Assembly (NCBI RefSeq): GCF_026240945.1
Contig: NZ_JAPFPY010000014.1
Coordinates: 62,001 to 126,000 of the forward strand
Reading direction: 5' to 3'
Origin: Mycolicibacterium sp. J2
GTDB taxonomy: Bacteria; Actinomycetota; Actinomycetes; Mycobacteriales; Mycobacteriaceae
Length of the DNA stretch: 64,000 bases
A model generated the notes under the pieces. The model was not told the origin of the DNA and searched no databases. It saw only the letters and a list, made by a program, of their open reading frames with translations. Below are positions 32,685-41,570 of this stretch, in pieces (position 1 is the first letter of the stretch; every line of letters starts with the position of its first letter). The translations under genes and the position numbers were made by a program.

Positions 32685-35642
32685 GTGCCAAAACCCGCCA
32701 CCCAGCGCCCGAAGCTGCCCAGCGTGGGACGCCTCGGTCTCGTCGACGCGCCCGCGCGCGACCGGCTGGACCGGCTGGGCTGGAACACCGACGAGTACGT
32801 CGAGCTGTTGTGGTCGCTGTCGCGGGCACCCGACGCCGACGCCGCGCTGCTCACCTTGGTGCGGCTGGCCGACGAGCTGGGTGACGGCTGGGATGAGCTG
32901 AACCGGGCGCTGCTCAAGGACAAGGCGCTGCGCGGCCGGTTGTTCTCAGTGGTCGGCGGGTCGCTGGCACTCGGTGATCACCTGGTGGCCCGGCCGCAGT
33001 CCTGGCATCTGCTGACCGGCCAGGGCGCCCTGCCCAGCGCCGCCCAACTGCGCGACGAATTCGTCGCGGTCGCGTGCAGCACCACCGACACCCGGTCGGT
33101 GCAGGCCTCGCTGCGCGCCCTCTACCGGGACCGACTGCTGGTGCTGGCCGGACTCGACCTGGCCCCCACCGTCGAGAACGAACCGGTGCTGGAGTTCAGC
33201 ACCGTCGGCGCGCACCTGTCGGACCTGGCCGATGCCGCGCTGGCGGCGGCGCTGGCGGTGGCGACCAACACGGTGTGCGGTACGGACACCCCTGCGCCCA
33301 GGCTGGCCGTCATCGCGATGGGCAAATGCGGTGCGCGCGAACTCAATTACGTCAGCGATGTGGACGTCATCTTCGTCGGTGAGACCGCGGACGCCGTCAC
33401 CACGCGGGTGGCCGGGGAGATGATGCGCTTTGCCAGCGACACCTTCTTCGAGGTCGATGCCGCCCTGCGCCCGGAGGGCAAGCGCGGCCAGCTGGTGCGC
33501 ACCCTCGAATCGCATATCGCCTACTACGAGCGCTGGGCCAAGACCTGGGAGTTCCAGGCGCTGCTGAAGGCCCGCGCCGCCGTCGGCGATGCCGAACTCG
33601 GCGCGCAGTACATCGCCGCGCTCATGCCGATGGTCTGGACCGCTTGTGAGCGTGAGGATTTCGTGCCCGACGTGCAGGCGATGCGGCGCCGGGTGGAAGA
33701 ACTGGTACCGGCCGGCGTGCGCTCCCGCGAACTCAAACTCGGCACCGGTGGCCTGCGCGATGTCGAGTTCGCGGTGCAGTTGCTCCAGCTGGTGCACGGC
33801 CGTAACGACGAGTCGCTGCACGTGTCCTCGACGGTGGACGCCTTGGCCGCACTCGGATCGGGCGGGTACATCGGCCGTGACGACGCCGCGAACATGACCG
33901 CCTCCTACGAGTTCCTGCGGCTGCTGGAACACCGGCTGCAGTTACAGCGCCTCAAACGCACCCACCTGCTGCCCGAGGACGACGACGAGGAGGCGATGCG
34001 CTGGCTCGCCCGCGCCGCGCACATCCGGCCCGACGGCCGCCATGACGCCGCCGGGGTGCTGCGCGAGGAACTCAGGCGCCAGAGCATGCGAGTGTCGCGG
34101 TTGCACGCCAAGCTCTTCTACCAGCCGTTGCTGGAATCGGTTGGCAACCAAGGCTTCGACGTGATGAGCACCGAGGCCGCCGAGCGTCAGCTCGCCGCAC
34201 TGGGCTACGAGGGCCCGCAAAGCGCGCTGACCCACCTCGCGGCGTTGTCCAGCGAGGGCGGCCGGCGCGGGCAGGTGCAGAAGGTACTGCTGCCCACGCT
34301 GTTGGACTGGCTCTCGGACACCCCCGACCCGGATGCCGGGCTGCTGTCCTACCGCCGGATCAGCGAGGAACTGGGCGATCTGCGGTGGTACCTGTCCACC
34401 CTGCGCGACGAGGGCGCGGTGGCCAAACGGCTGATGCGGGTGCTCGGCACGTCGGCCTACGTGCCGAATCTGCTGATGCGGGCACCCGAGGTGATCCAGT
34501 TGTACGCGGACGGACCGCAGGGGCCCAAGCTGCTGGAGGTGGACCCGGACAGCGTGGCCCGCGCCCTGGTCGCGTCGGCCGCCCGGCACGCCGACCCGGC
34601 CCGGGCCATCGCCGCGGCGCGCACCCTGCGCCGCCGCGAACTGGCCAGGGTGGCGTCCGCCGATCTGCTCGGCATGCTCGACGTCACCGACGTGTGCCAC
34701 GCGCTGACCAGTATCTGGGTGGCGGTGCTGCAGTGCGCGCTGGAGACGGTAATCCGCGACCGGTCACCGCAGGGCGGCCCGCCGGCCCGGATCGCGGTGA
34801 TCGGGATGGGCCGGCTCGGCGGCGGCGAACTGGGTTACGGGTCCGACGCCGATGTGCTGTTCGTGTGCGAGCCGGTGCACGGCGTCGAGGAATCGGCCGC
34901 GGTGCGCTGGTCGGTCGGGGTCGCCGAACAGGTGCGCAGCCTGCTGGGGATGCCGAGCTCGGATCCGCCCCTGGAGGTGGACACCAACCTCCGTCCGGAA
35001 GGCCGCAACGGCCCGCTGGTGCGCACCCTGTCGTCATACGAGGCGTACTACGCGCAGTGGGCTCAGCCGTGGGAGGTGCAGGCCTTGCTGCGGGCGCACA
35101 AGGTGGCCGGCGATCCCGAGCTGGGGGAGCGGTTCCTGCAGATGATCGACAAGACCCGCTATCCCGAGGGTGGTATCTCTCCGGAGACGGTACAGGAGAT
35201 CCGGCGGATCAAAGCGCGGGTGGACGCCGAACGGCTGCCGCGCGGCGCCGATCCGAACACCCACACCAAGCTGGGCCGCGGTGGGCTGGCCGATGTCGAG
35301 TGGACGGTGCAGCTGCTGCAACTGCGGTTCGCCGACAAGATTCCGGCGCTGCACAACACCTCCACGCTGCAGACGCTGAACGCGATCGGCGCCGCCGAAT
35401 TGATCGCCGAAGGCGACGTCGACCAGCTGCGCCAGGCCTGGCTGACCGCAACCCGGGCGCGTAACGCGCTGGTGCTGGTGCGCGGCAAGCCGACCGACCA
35501 ACTGCCCGGTCCTGGCCGGCAACTCAACGCCGTCGCCCTGGCGGCCGGTTGGGCCAACGGCGACGGCGGGGAGTTCCTGGACAACTATCTGCGCGTCACC
35601 CGGCGGGCGAAAGCCGTGGTGCGCAAGGTGTTCGGGGACTAG
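32685..35642 (+). CDS. glnE: Bifunctional glutamine synthetase adenylyltransferase/deadenylylase
   Basis: This 985-residue enzyme adds and removes AMP on glutamine synthetase to match nitrogen supply. It has two nucleotidyltransferase domains: the deadenylylase with NYVSDVDVIFVGE near residue 222 and the adenylylase with GYGSDADVLFVCE near 718. RPEGKRGQLVRTLESH and RPEGRNGPLVRTLSSY repeat as matching segments in the two halves. The GTG at 32685 is seven bases after a TAGCCT -10 box (32672-32677), so it is probably leaderless. In M. tuberculosis glnE is essential through control of GlnA1. A long in-frame upstream reading inside glnA2 is not the start. Confidence 0.95.
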   Translation: MPKPATQRPKLPSVGRLGLVDAPARDRLDRLGWNTDEYVELLWSLSRAPDADAALLTLVRLADELGDGWDELNRALLKDKALRGRLFSVVGGSLALGDHLVARPQSWHLLTGQGALPSAAQLRDEFVAVACSTTDTRSVQASLRALYRDRLLVLAGLDLAPTVENEPVLEFSTVGAHLSDLADAALAAALAVATNTVCGTDTPAPRLAVIAMGKCGARELNYVSDVDVIFVGETADAVTTRVAGEMMRFASDTFFEVDAALRPEGKRGQLVRTLESHIAYYERWAKTWEFQALLKARAAVGDAELGAQYIAALMPMVWTACEREDFVPDVQAMRRRVEELVPAGVRSRELKLGTGGLRDVEFAVQLLQLVHGRNDESLHVSSTVDALAALGSGGYIGRDDAANMTASYEFLRLLEHRLQLQRLKRTHLLPEDDDEEAMRWLARAAHIRPDGRHDAAGVLREELRRQSMRVSRLHAKLFYQPLLESVGNQGFDVMSTEAAERQLAALGYEGPQSALTHLAALSSEGGRRGQVQKVLLPTLLDWLSDTPDPDAGLLSYRRISEELGDLRWYLSTLRDEGAVAKRLMRVLGTSAYVPNLLMRAPEVIQLYADGPQGPKLLEVDPDSVARALVASAARHADPARAIAAARTLRRRELARVASADLLGMLDVTDVCHALTSIWVAVLQCALETVIRDRSPQGGPPARIAVIGMGRLGGGELGYGSDADVLFVCEPVHGVEESAAVRWSVGVAEQVRSLLGMPSSDPPLEVDTNLRPEGRNGPLVRTLSSYEAYYAQWAQPWEVQALLRAHKVAGDPELGERFLQMIDKTRYPEGGISPETVQEIRRIKARVDAERLPRGADPNTHTKLGRGGLADVEWTVQLLQLRFADKIPALHNTSTLQTLNAIGAAELIAEGDVDQLRQAWLTATRARNALVLVRGKPTDQLPGPGRQLNAVALAAGWANGDGGEFLDNYLRVTRRAKAVVRKVFGD

Positions 35643-35648
35643 CCGGGC

Positions 35649-38600
35649 TCACAGCGCCGAGGCTGTCACACCGACCGCGTCGAAGGCCGTCTTGATCGCC
35701 GCGATCTGGCCGGCGGTGAATCCGTTGGCTCGGGCGCTGGCGATCACCGCGTAGCGGGCGTCGACGAACCGGGCCGTCGACGGCATGCGGTACAGCGACT
35801 CGTAGAACACCCGCGCCCACTGCTCGCCGGATACCTCGTTCTTGGTGGCGTCCATCATCTTGTACGCGGCGAAGGTCAGGATGCCGCTGTTGCTGTGCAC
35901 GTAGTCGAAGTCGTCGGTGGTGTTGTCGTGGCAGCCGCAGGGATCCACGTAGCGCCCGCCGTAGGTCTCGGGCTGACCGTACGCCGACGGGTCCTGCATG
36001 CTGCGATACGGGTTGCCGGCCGCGTCCTCGGCGAAAAGCCAACGGCCGCTTCCGGTTTTGTTCTCGATGAGGGCGCCCATGATATCGGCGTAGCCCTCGT
36101 TCAGCGCGCCGGACTCACCGAGATAGGCAAGTGCGTTGACGTACTGGATCACCGCGTGGGTGTATTCGTGCCCGACCAGATCCAGGGCGGCCTGGGTGGC
36201 GCCGGAGTCGCCGAAGACCATCTCCGAGCCGTTCCACGCCGCGTTGCGCCAGCCTGCCGCCGCCGATCCGCCCGGGTTGTAGTCGATGCTGAGCAGGATG
36301 GGCGCGCCGTTGTCGTCGAAGGAGGTCCGCCCCAGCACCGTCGAGTAATAGTCGTACACGCGGGTCATGTTGGCCTGCGCCGACACCGCGGCCGTGCCCC
36401 AGCTGGTGGTGTAGGTGACGTTGGTGCCGGGGATGCTGGGCTGCCCGGGCCAGCCACTGCTGACGTAGGTGGTGGTGTAGGTGGTGATGTTGCGGGTCGG
36501 GTCGCTGAGCACCAGGGCGGATCCGGTGTTGCCGGCGCCCACGGTGCGGGTGGCGCCGAGCAGGTCGGTGCCGCTGGACCGCAGCGGGCTCAAAGCCTGC
36601 TGGGCGCTGGAGAATTCGGAGAAGATGGTGCCGGCGTTGCTGCCGTTGGCGTAGATGAAATAGGTGACGCCCTCGGACGGGTAGGGGCTGTCCGGGGCGG
36701 AATCGACCACCACCCGCCAGGCCAGCGCGGCCGGGTGGAAGCGAGCCAGGGTGTTCAGGTTCTCACTGACATCCTGGTCGTAGATCACCAGATCGGTGGC
36801 CAGGTGCAGGGTGGCCAGGAAGGCGTCCTTGGTGGCCTGGCTGGGGGTGCCGGCCAGGCCGGTCAGCAGGTCGCTCTTGACGATGGCCTCGGCGTCGGCG
36901 GCGTGCCCGAGCGACGGGGTGGGCGTGGTGTTGACGCTGCCGAGCGCGGAGTCGTAGTTGCTCACCAGCCCGGTCACCCGGCCGGTGCTGTCGGTGGCCA
37001 GCACCACCTCGCTGCCCAGCACGTCCAGCCCGCCGACCCGTTGGGTGAGCCGGTAGAACACGTCACCGCTGAAACCGGTACGAGATACCGCGATCCGCGA
37101 CGCGTCGGCGAAACCGGCGGGGGCGCCCAGCAGCGCGGCGACCTTGTTGAGCACCGCGGCCGCAGACGCGGCGTCGGACACCGTGGCGACGGTGAACGTG
37201 CCGTCGATATTGCGGACGGTGCCATTGGCGTTCTTGCTGACGTCGACATCCCCGGTGCCGGCCAGGGTTTTCAGTTCGGCGAGGGTCAGGGTGCCGTCGG
37301 CGTCGGGGTGCAGGGCGGTGATCGGCACGGCCACGTCGACCGGGATGCCGTCTCGGCCGTCGTACGCGGCGACGGTGAAGGTCGCCACGTCCGCTTGCGG
37401 GGTGAACCACGAGTGATACCGGGCCGCGGTGCTCGGGGTGAAGGTGAACGTGCCGTCGCCATTGACCACCACCGACCCGACGGTGCTGGCGATGGTGGAG
37501 TTGAGCAGGTAGGTCAGGGCGGTGCTGTCGGTTGCGTTCACCTGGCCGGTGACCACACCCGTCGACGAATCGACCGTCGCCACATAGGCATTGGTGGCGG
37601 CCACGGGCAGGTCGTTGCCCGGGGCGGAGGCGGTCACCGCGACGGTGACGGTGACGGCCCGGCTGCCGCCGTGCCCGTCGCTGATCGTGACGGTGAAGGT
37701 GTCGGTGCTGGTGCCCGCTGCGCGGGCGGCCGCGGTCGGGGTGTAGCTGAACGACCCGTCGGAGTTGAGCACCACCGTGCCCTTGGCCGGCCCGGTGGAG
37801 GTGTAGGTGAGGGTGTCGCCGTCGGCGTCGGTGGTGGTGATCCGGCCGGTCACCCGCCCGGTGTAGACGCTGACCACGGGGGTGCTCACGGCGGCCGTCG
37901 TCGGGGCGGTGTTGCGGGGCAACACGGTGACGGTGACCGGCACCTGAAGCACCGCGCCGTGGCCGTCGTCGACGGTGACGGTGAAGGTGTCGTGGGTGGG
38001 TCCGGTGACCGCGGCGGCCGCGTGCCGCGCGGTGACCGTCGGGGTATAGGTGAACGTGCCGTCGGCCTTGACCACCGCGGTGCCCTGCAGTGCCGAGACG
38101 GTGCCCTCGTAGTAGATCCGGTCGGCGTCGCCGTCGGTGCCCTTCACCGACCCGGTGATCACGCCGGTCGACGAATTGGCGCTACCCACCGTGGTTTTCA
38201 CCGTCGGCGCCTTATTGGCCGGAACCACGGTGACGGTGATGGTCTGTTGCACCACCCCGCGGCGACCGTCGTCGACGGTGAAGGTGAAGCTGTCGGACAG
38301 ATCGGTGGACGGCGCGGTGTCGGCCGCCGCCTTGTGCCGTGCCGCGGCGGTGGGGGTGTAGGTGAACGTGCCGTCGCTGCCGAAGGTGACCTTGCCGCGC
38401 ACCGGTGCGCTGAGCACGGTGATCTTGAGTGGATCGGCGTCGGCATCGGTGACCCCGGTGGAACCGTTGACCACGCCGGTGGCCGCGCTGGATGTGGTGA
38501 TCGGGCTGCTGACAACGGGTTTGGTGTTGGTGGGCACCAGGGATACCACCCGCATGGCGCTGCCGCCGGCGGTGTAGAGCTGCATGCCGTCCGGGCTGGC

Positions 38601-40424
38601 GGCGATTCCGCTCACGGTGTCGCCGGTGTCGAGCGTGGTGAGCAGGGCGTTGGTCTTGGCGTTGTAGACCTTCACCTCGCCGGTGGTCGCGGTGACCAGC
38701 AGCAGCGAGCCGTCCTTGTTGACCGTCGCCGCCCGCACCGGCGCGGTGGTCTGGAACTGGTCCACCACCGTGTACTTCGCGGTTTCCAGCACCTTGACGG
38801 TGCTGCCGTCGGTCACCACGTACAGCCGTGACCCGTCCGTGCCCGCCGCCACGGCGGTGGGTGAACTCCCCGGTATGGCAAGCACTTTCGCCGAGTTGGT
38901 CCAGGACGAGGTGGTGTACACGGCCACCCCCGCCGGTGTGGTGGCGTAGAGCTTCTTGCCGTCGGGGCTGAGGAGCACCGACGTGGCGCCGACGGTATTG
39001 CTGATCCAGCCGGTGATCGAATTGGTCGATGTGCTGAACTTCGCGACCTTGCCGGTGGCGTTGCCGATGAACAGGGTTCCGCCGGACGGGCTGATGGCCA
39101 GGCTGGTCGGGGTGGCGCTGGTGGCGATCGTGCGCTTGACGGTATTGGTGGCCGCATCGATCACCGAGATGGTCTTGCCTGCGGTATCGGCGACGTAGAC
39201 GTACCTGCCGTCCGGCCGGACCGCGACCGCTGTGGGGTTGGTGCCGACCGCGATGGTCGTGACGACGGTGCCGTCGAGGGTGTTGACTACCGTCAGCGTG
39301 CCGGTCGCGGAGTTGGTGAGGTAGGCCCGGGTGTTGGTGGCCGCGACGGCGGTGGACTGGCCGGCGCCGACCGGGCTGAGCAGCTGCACCGGGGTCGGGT
39401 CGATCGGCACCGAGACGTCGAACGGCACCTTGGCGGTGCTGCCGTCATAGGCCGTCACGCGGAACACCGCGTCGGGGACCGAACCGAGGCCGGCTTGGAC
39501 GCGCTGCGCGGCGGTCGGGGTGTAGGTGAAGGCGCCGGTGGAACTGAACTTGACGGTGCCCAGCGTCGGCGGGGTGACCAACGCATAGGTCACCGCCTTG
39601 CCCTCTGGGTCGGTGGCATGGACCTGACCGGTGACCGCACCGGTGGTGGGATCCGGGACGCCCAGGGTGGTGGTGCCGGGTTGCGGCGGCTGGTTGGTGA
39701 CCGTGGCGGTGGCTGCGGTCGCGGTGAGGCTCAACGCGCTGACCGTCTGGGTCTCGGTGCTGCGGGCAGTGGGATCCGTGAGCCCGAGTTCGCGGCGGGC
39801 GGCGGCCATCAGCACCCACAGGCCGGGGAACTCGAGGTGCGGAACCGACCCGCCGCCGAGGAACGGGGCGGTGAGAGCGGTGAGGAAGGTCTGGACGGCC
39901 TTGACCAGGGGAGGTGTCGTGGGCCTGGGCGCGAGCGTCGGGGCCGGTTGCTGCACAACGGAACTGACCGCGGCAGTCACGGTGGGACCGGATGGTGCGG
40001 TGGCGGGGGAGGCCGCTGCAGCCGCGGTGGTCGCGGCTGTGGCCGCCGGCGCAGTGGCCGTGCTGGTGGTCTGCGGTTCGGTGGTCGGTGCGGTCTTCTT
40101 CGCGGTGTGGGTGCTGCTGCGCGGCGTCGCTTTTCGGTTCTTCTTGGTGGTGGGTTTGTCGGACTTCTGCGCGGTGTCGGGTTTCTGGTCGGTGGTTACC
40201 GTCGCCGCCGCGGTCTGCGGCTCGGCAGCAGCGGTGTTCGCGGTATCGGGGGCATCTGCGGTGCCGGCTGTGCCGGTGCCGGCCGTCTCGGCCGACGAGC
40301 TCTCGGGTTCGGCCCAGGCCACCGCGGGCATGGAGGTCAGGCCCGCTCCGATACCGAGGGCGACCGCGAGCGCACCGACCCGCCCCACATATCGGGCGTG
40401 GGCGCAGATCGGTGCGTCGTTCAT
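35649..40424 (-). CDS. Giant secreted modular M4 (thermolysin-type) metalloprotease
   Basis: A 1591-residue exported protein. Domains: signal peptide (1-38, ends VAWA); Ala/Thr/Pro/Lys-rich disordered stretch (39-175); an Ig/cadherin-like module (245-340); a YVTN-type beta-propeller (about 350-630, RPDGRYVYVADTAGKTISVI and similar); four more Ig/VCBS-like repeats (636-735, 738-836, 839-932, 937-1036), each with DGTFTYTPTAAAR-like and TFTVTVDDGHG-like motifs; an EF-hand-like loop (1039-1050); a thermolysin propeptide-like region (about 1085-1190); and an M4 protease (about 1285-1591). Active-site residues are complete: HEYTH (1419-1423), Glu1443 in NEGYAD and His1510 in VHSNSGI. A TATCGT -10 box (40431-40436) six bases upstream suggests a leaderless message. 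M. tuberculosis has nothing comparable between glnE and glnA1. Substrate and cell attachment are unknown. Confidence 0.88.
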   Translation of the reverse strand: MNDAPICAHARYVGRVGALAVALGIGAGLTSMPAVAWAEPESSSAETAGTGTAGTADAPDTANTAAAEPQTAAATVTTDQKPDTAQKSDKPTTKKNRKATPRSSTHTAKKTAPTTEPQTTSTATAPAATAATTAAAAASPATAPSGPTVTAAVSSVVQQPAPTLAPRPTTPPLVKAVQTFLTALTAPFLGGGSVPHLEFPGLWVLMAAARRELGLTDPTARSTETQTVSALSLTATAATATVTNQPPQPGTTTLGVPDPTTGAVTGQVHATDPEGKAVTYALVTPPTLGTVKFSSTGAFTYTPTAAQRVQAGLGSVPDAVFRVTAYDGSTAKVPFDVSVPIDPTPVQLLSPVGAGQSTAVAATNTRAYLTNSATGTLTVVNTLDGTVVTTIAVGTNPTAVAVRPDGRYVYVADTAGKTISVIDAATNTVKRTIATSATPTSLAISPSGGTLFIGNATGKVAKFSTSTNSITGWISNTVGATSVLLSPDGKKLYATTPAGVAVYTTSSWTNSAKVLAIPGSSPTAVAAGTDGSRLYVVTDGSTVKVLETAKYTVVDQFQTTAPVRAATVNKDGSLLLVTATTGEVKVYNAKTNALLTTLDTGDTVSGIAASPDGMQLYTAGGSAMRVVSLVPTNTKPVVSSPITTSSAATGVVNGSTGVTDADADPLKITVLSAPVRGKVTFGSDGTFTYTPTAAARHKAAADTAPSTDLSDSFTFTVDDGRRGVVQQTITVTVVPANKAPTVKTTVGSANSSTGVITGSVKGTDGDADRIYYEGTVSALQGTAVVKADGTFTYTPTVTARHAAAAVTGPTHDTFTVTVDDGHGAVLQVPVTVTVLPRNTAPTTAAVSTPVVSVYTGRVTGRITTTDADGDTLTYTSTGPAKGTVVLNSDGSFSYTPTAAARAAGTSTDTFTVTISDGHGGSRAVTVTVAVTASAPGNDLPVAATNAYVATVDSSTGVVTGQVNATDSTALTYLLNSTIASTVGSVVVNGDGTFTFTPSTAARYHSWFTPQADVATFTVAAYDGRDGIPVDVAVPITALHPDADGTLTLAELKTLAGTGDVDVSKNANGTVRNIDGTFTVATVSDAASAAAVLNKVAALLGAPAGFADASRIAVSRTGFSGDVFYRLTQRVGGLDVLGSEVVLATDSTGRVTGLVSNYDSALGSVNTTPTPSLGHAADAEAIVKSDLLTGLAGTPSQATKDAFLATLHLATDLVIYDQDVSENLNTLARFHPAALAWRVVVDSAPDSPYPSEGVTYFIYANGSNAGTIFSEFSSAQQALSPLRSSGTDLLGATRTVGAGNTGSALVLSDPTRNITTYTTTYVSSGWPGQPSIPGTNVTYTTSWGTAAVSAQANMTRVYDYYSTVLGRTSFDDNGAPILLSIDYNPGGSAAAGWRNAAWNGSEMVFGDSGATQAALDLVGHEYTHAVIQYVNALAYLGESGALNEGYADIMGALIENKTGSGRWLFAEDAAGNPYRSMQDPSAYGQPETYGGRYVDPCGCHDNTTDDFDYVHSNSGILTFAAYKMMDATKNEVSGEQWARVFYESLYRMPSTARFVDARYAVIASARANGFTAGQIAAIKTAFDAVGVTASAL

Positions 40425-40623
40425 GGGGTGACGATAGCCGTTGACGCGCGCGTAAGGCGCGTTTAGTACCTGTTTGCGGCAACGCTGCGCCCAACCCCTA
40501 CAGCTGGTTGACAGTCTTGCTGTTCGAGGTGATCAGTGCCGACGAGCATGATCCGCTACGGCGGCCTTAGGTGCCCCGGACGGCGGCCGCCCGCAAACTC
40601 GTGGGGAGGGCCGTCGGCTGAGC

Positions 40624-41043
40624 TCAGCCCTTGCGCTTGAGTACCGCGTCGACGGCCAATGCGCCCCCACCGGCGAAGACCAGCAGGAAGAAGCCGAAGC
40701 AGTACAGCACGGCCAGTTCACCGCCGTTCTCGATGGGCCACAGGCCGGTGGGCTGATGCTGAGTGAAGTACGCGAAGGCCATCTCGCCGGAGCCGATGAA
40801 GGCGGCAATCCGGGTGAACAAGCCGGCGATCAGCAGCAGGCCGACCACCAACTCGATAACGCCCGCGTACCAGAACGGCCAGGTGCCGGTCGGAACCGCG
40901 CCACCGGCACCGGGCGGGATCGGCCAGGCGAACAGCTTCGACGTCCCGTGCACCGTGAGCAGCAGGCCGAACACGATCCGGAAGACCGACAGCACGACCG
41001 GTGCGAGTCCATTGAGCTTGGCGTCAATCTGAGGCGATGGCAT
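40624..41043 (-). CDS. DoxX-family membrane protein (copy 1)
   Basis: A 139-residue four-helix DoxX protein, third in the minus-strand order of three tandem copies. DoxX proteins join superoxide dismutase and a thiosulfate-oxidoreductase-like partner in membrane oxidoreductase complexes in M. tuberculosis, but other roles are common. Shared segments are VFRIVFGLLLTVHGTSKLF, YAGVIELVVGLLLIAGLFTR and SGEMAFAYFTQHQP. ATG 41043 is chosen because it aligns with copy 2 (MPSPQ versus MASPD); 41052 is also possible. A 24-base operator shared with copy 2 lies seven bases upstream. Confidence 0.85.
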   Translation of the reverse strand: MPSPQIDAKLNGLAPVVLSVFRIVFGLLLTVHGTSKLFAWPIPPGAGGAVPTGTWPFWYAGVIELVVGLLLIAGLFTRIAAFIGSGEMAFAYFTQHQPTGLWPIENGGELAVLYCFGFFLLVFAGGGALAVDAVLKRKG

Positions 41044-41050
41044 GCCGCCC

Positions 41051-41074
41051 ATAATAGGACTACGGTCCGGTTAT
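41051..41074. promoter_or_regulatory. Conserved palindromic operator before DoxX copy 1
   Basis: The 24-base element has the core AGGACTACGGTCCG, a dyad GGAC-NNNN-GTCC, and agrees with the element before DoxX copy 2 at 20 of 24 positions. Each lies 7 bases from its start codon. The regulator is unknown. Confidence 0.55.
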
Positions 41075-41131
41075 CTCTACGACTGGGTGCTGTGTCGGCG
41101 CAGCGCGTCGGGCGCGGGAAGCGCGCTGAGG

Positions 41132-41539
41132 TCAGCCCTTGCGCTTGAGCACCGCGTCGACGGCCAATGTGCCGCCGCCGGTGAAGATCAGCAGGAAGAA
41201 GCCGAAGCACAACAACAGCGCCGACTCGCCGTTGTTGATCAGCGGCCAGAAACTCTCCGGAGCGTGCTGGCTGAAGTACGCGAAAGCCATTGCGCCCGAT
41301 GCGAGGAAAGCCGCACCACGGGTGAACAGCCCGACCAGCAGTAGGACGCCGGTGATGAGTTCGAGGACACCGCCGTACCAGAACGGCCAGTTGCCGACGG
41401 GCGCCTGCATATCTGCCGGCCACCCGAACAGGTGGGCCCCGCCATGGGTGAGGAGCACCAGGCTGACGATGATGCGGAACGCCGACAGCACGATTGGGGC
41501 AAGAGACGTCAGTTTGGTTTCAAGATCAGGCGATGCCAT
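41132..41539 (-). CDS. DoxX-family membrane protein (copy 2)
   Basis: A 135-residue four-helix DoxX protein, middle of the three copies. It is closest to copy 1 (both end AVDAVLKRKG) but has a distinctive SLVLLTHGGAHLFGWPADMQ where the others have HGTSKLF or FGTSKLF. The start is ATG 41539. The gap between copies 3 and 2 is only 27 bases and is nearly filled by the operator, so copies 1 and 2 may each have their own regulated promoter. Confidence 0.85.
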   Translation of the reverse strand: MASPDLETKLTSLAPIVLSAFRIIVSLVLLTHGGAHLFGWPADMQAPVGNWPFWYGGVLELITGVLLLVGLFTRGAAFLASGAMAFAYFSQHAPESFWPLINNGESALLLCFGFFLLIFTGGGTLAVDAVLKRKG

Positions 41540-41546
41540 GCGACCA

Positions 41547-41570
41547 ATATTAGGACTGCAGTCCGTTTAT
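41547..41570. promoter_or_regulatory. Conserved palindromic operator before DoxX copy 2
   Basis: The core TAGGACTGCAGTCCG contains the perfect 12-base palindrome GGACTGCAGTCC. Flanks match the element before copy 1. It overlaps the stop codon of DoxX copy 3. The dyad recalls DosR boxes but has a GC centre instead of AT. Confidence 0.6.

Noticed and set aside
35895..38831. A 978-codon open frame on the plus strand, glycine/valine/histidine/arginine-rich
   Set aside because: It is antisense to the metalloprotease. Its length comes from GC-rich codon bias in repetitive Ig-like modules, and its product resembles no protein family.
41547..41570. DosR (dormancy) box before DoxX copy 2
   Set aside because: GGACTGCAGTCC shares the outer dyad with DosR sites, but its centre is GC rather than the usual AT pair and the flanks do not fit, so I call only an unassigned operator.
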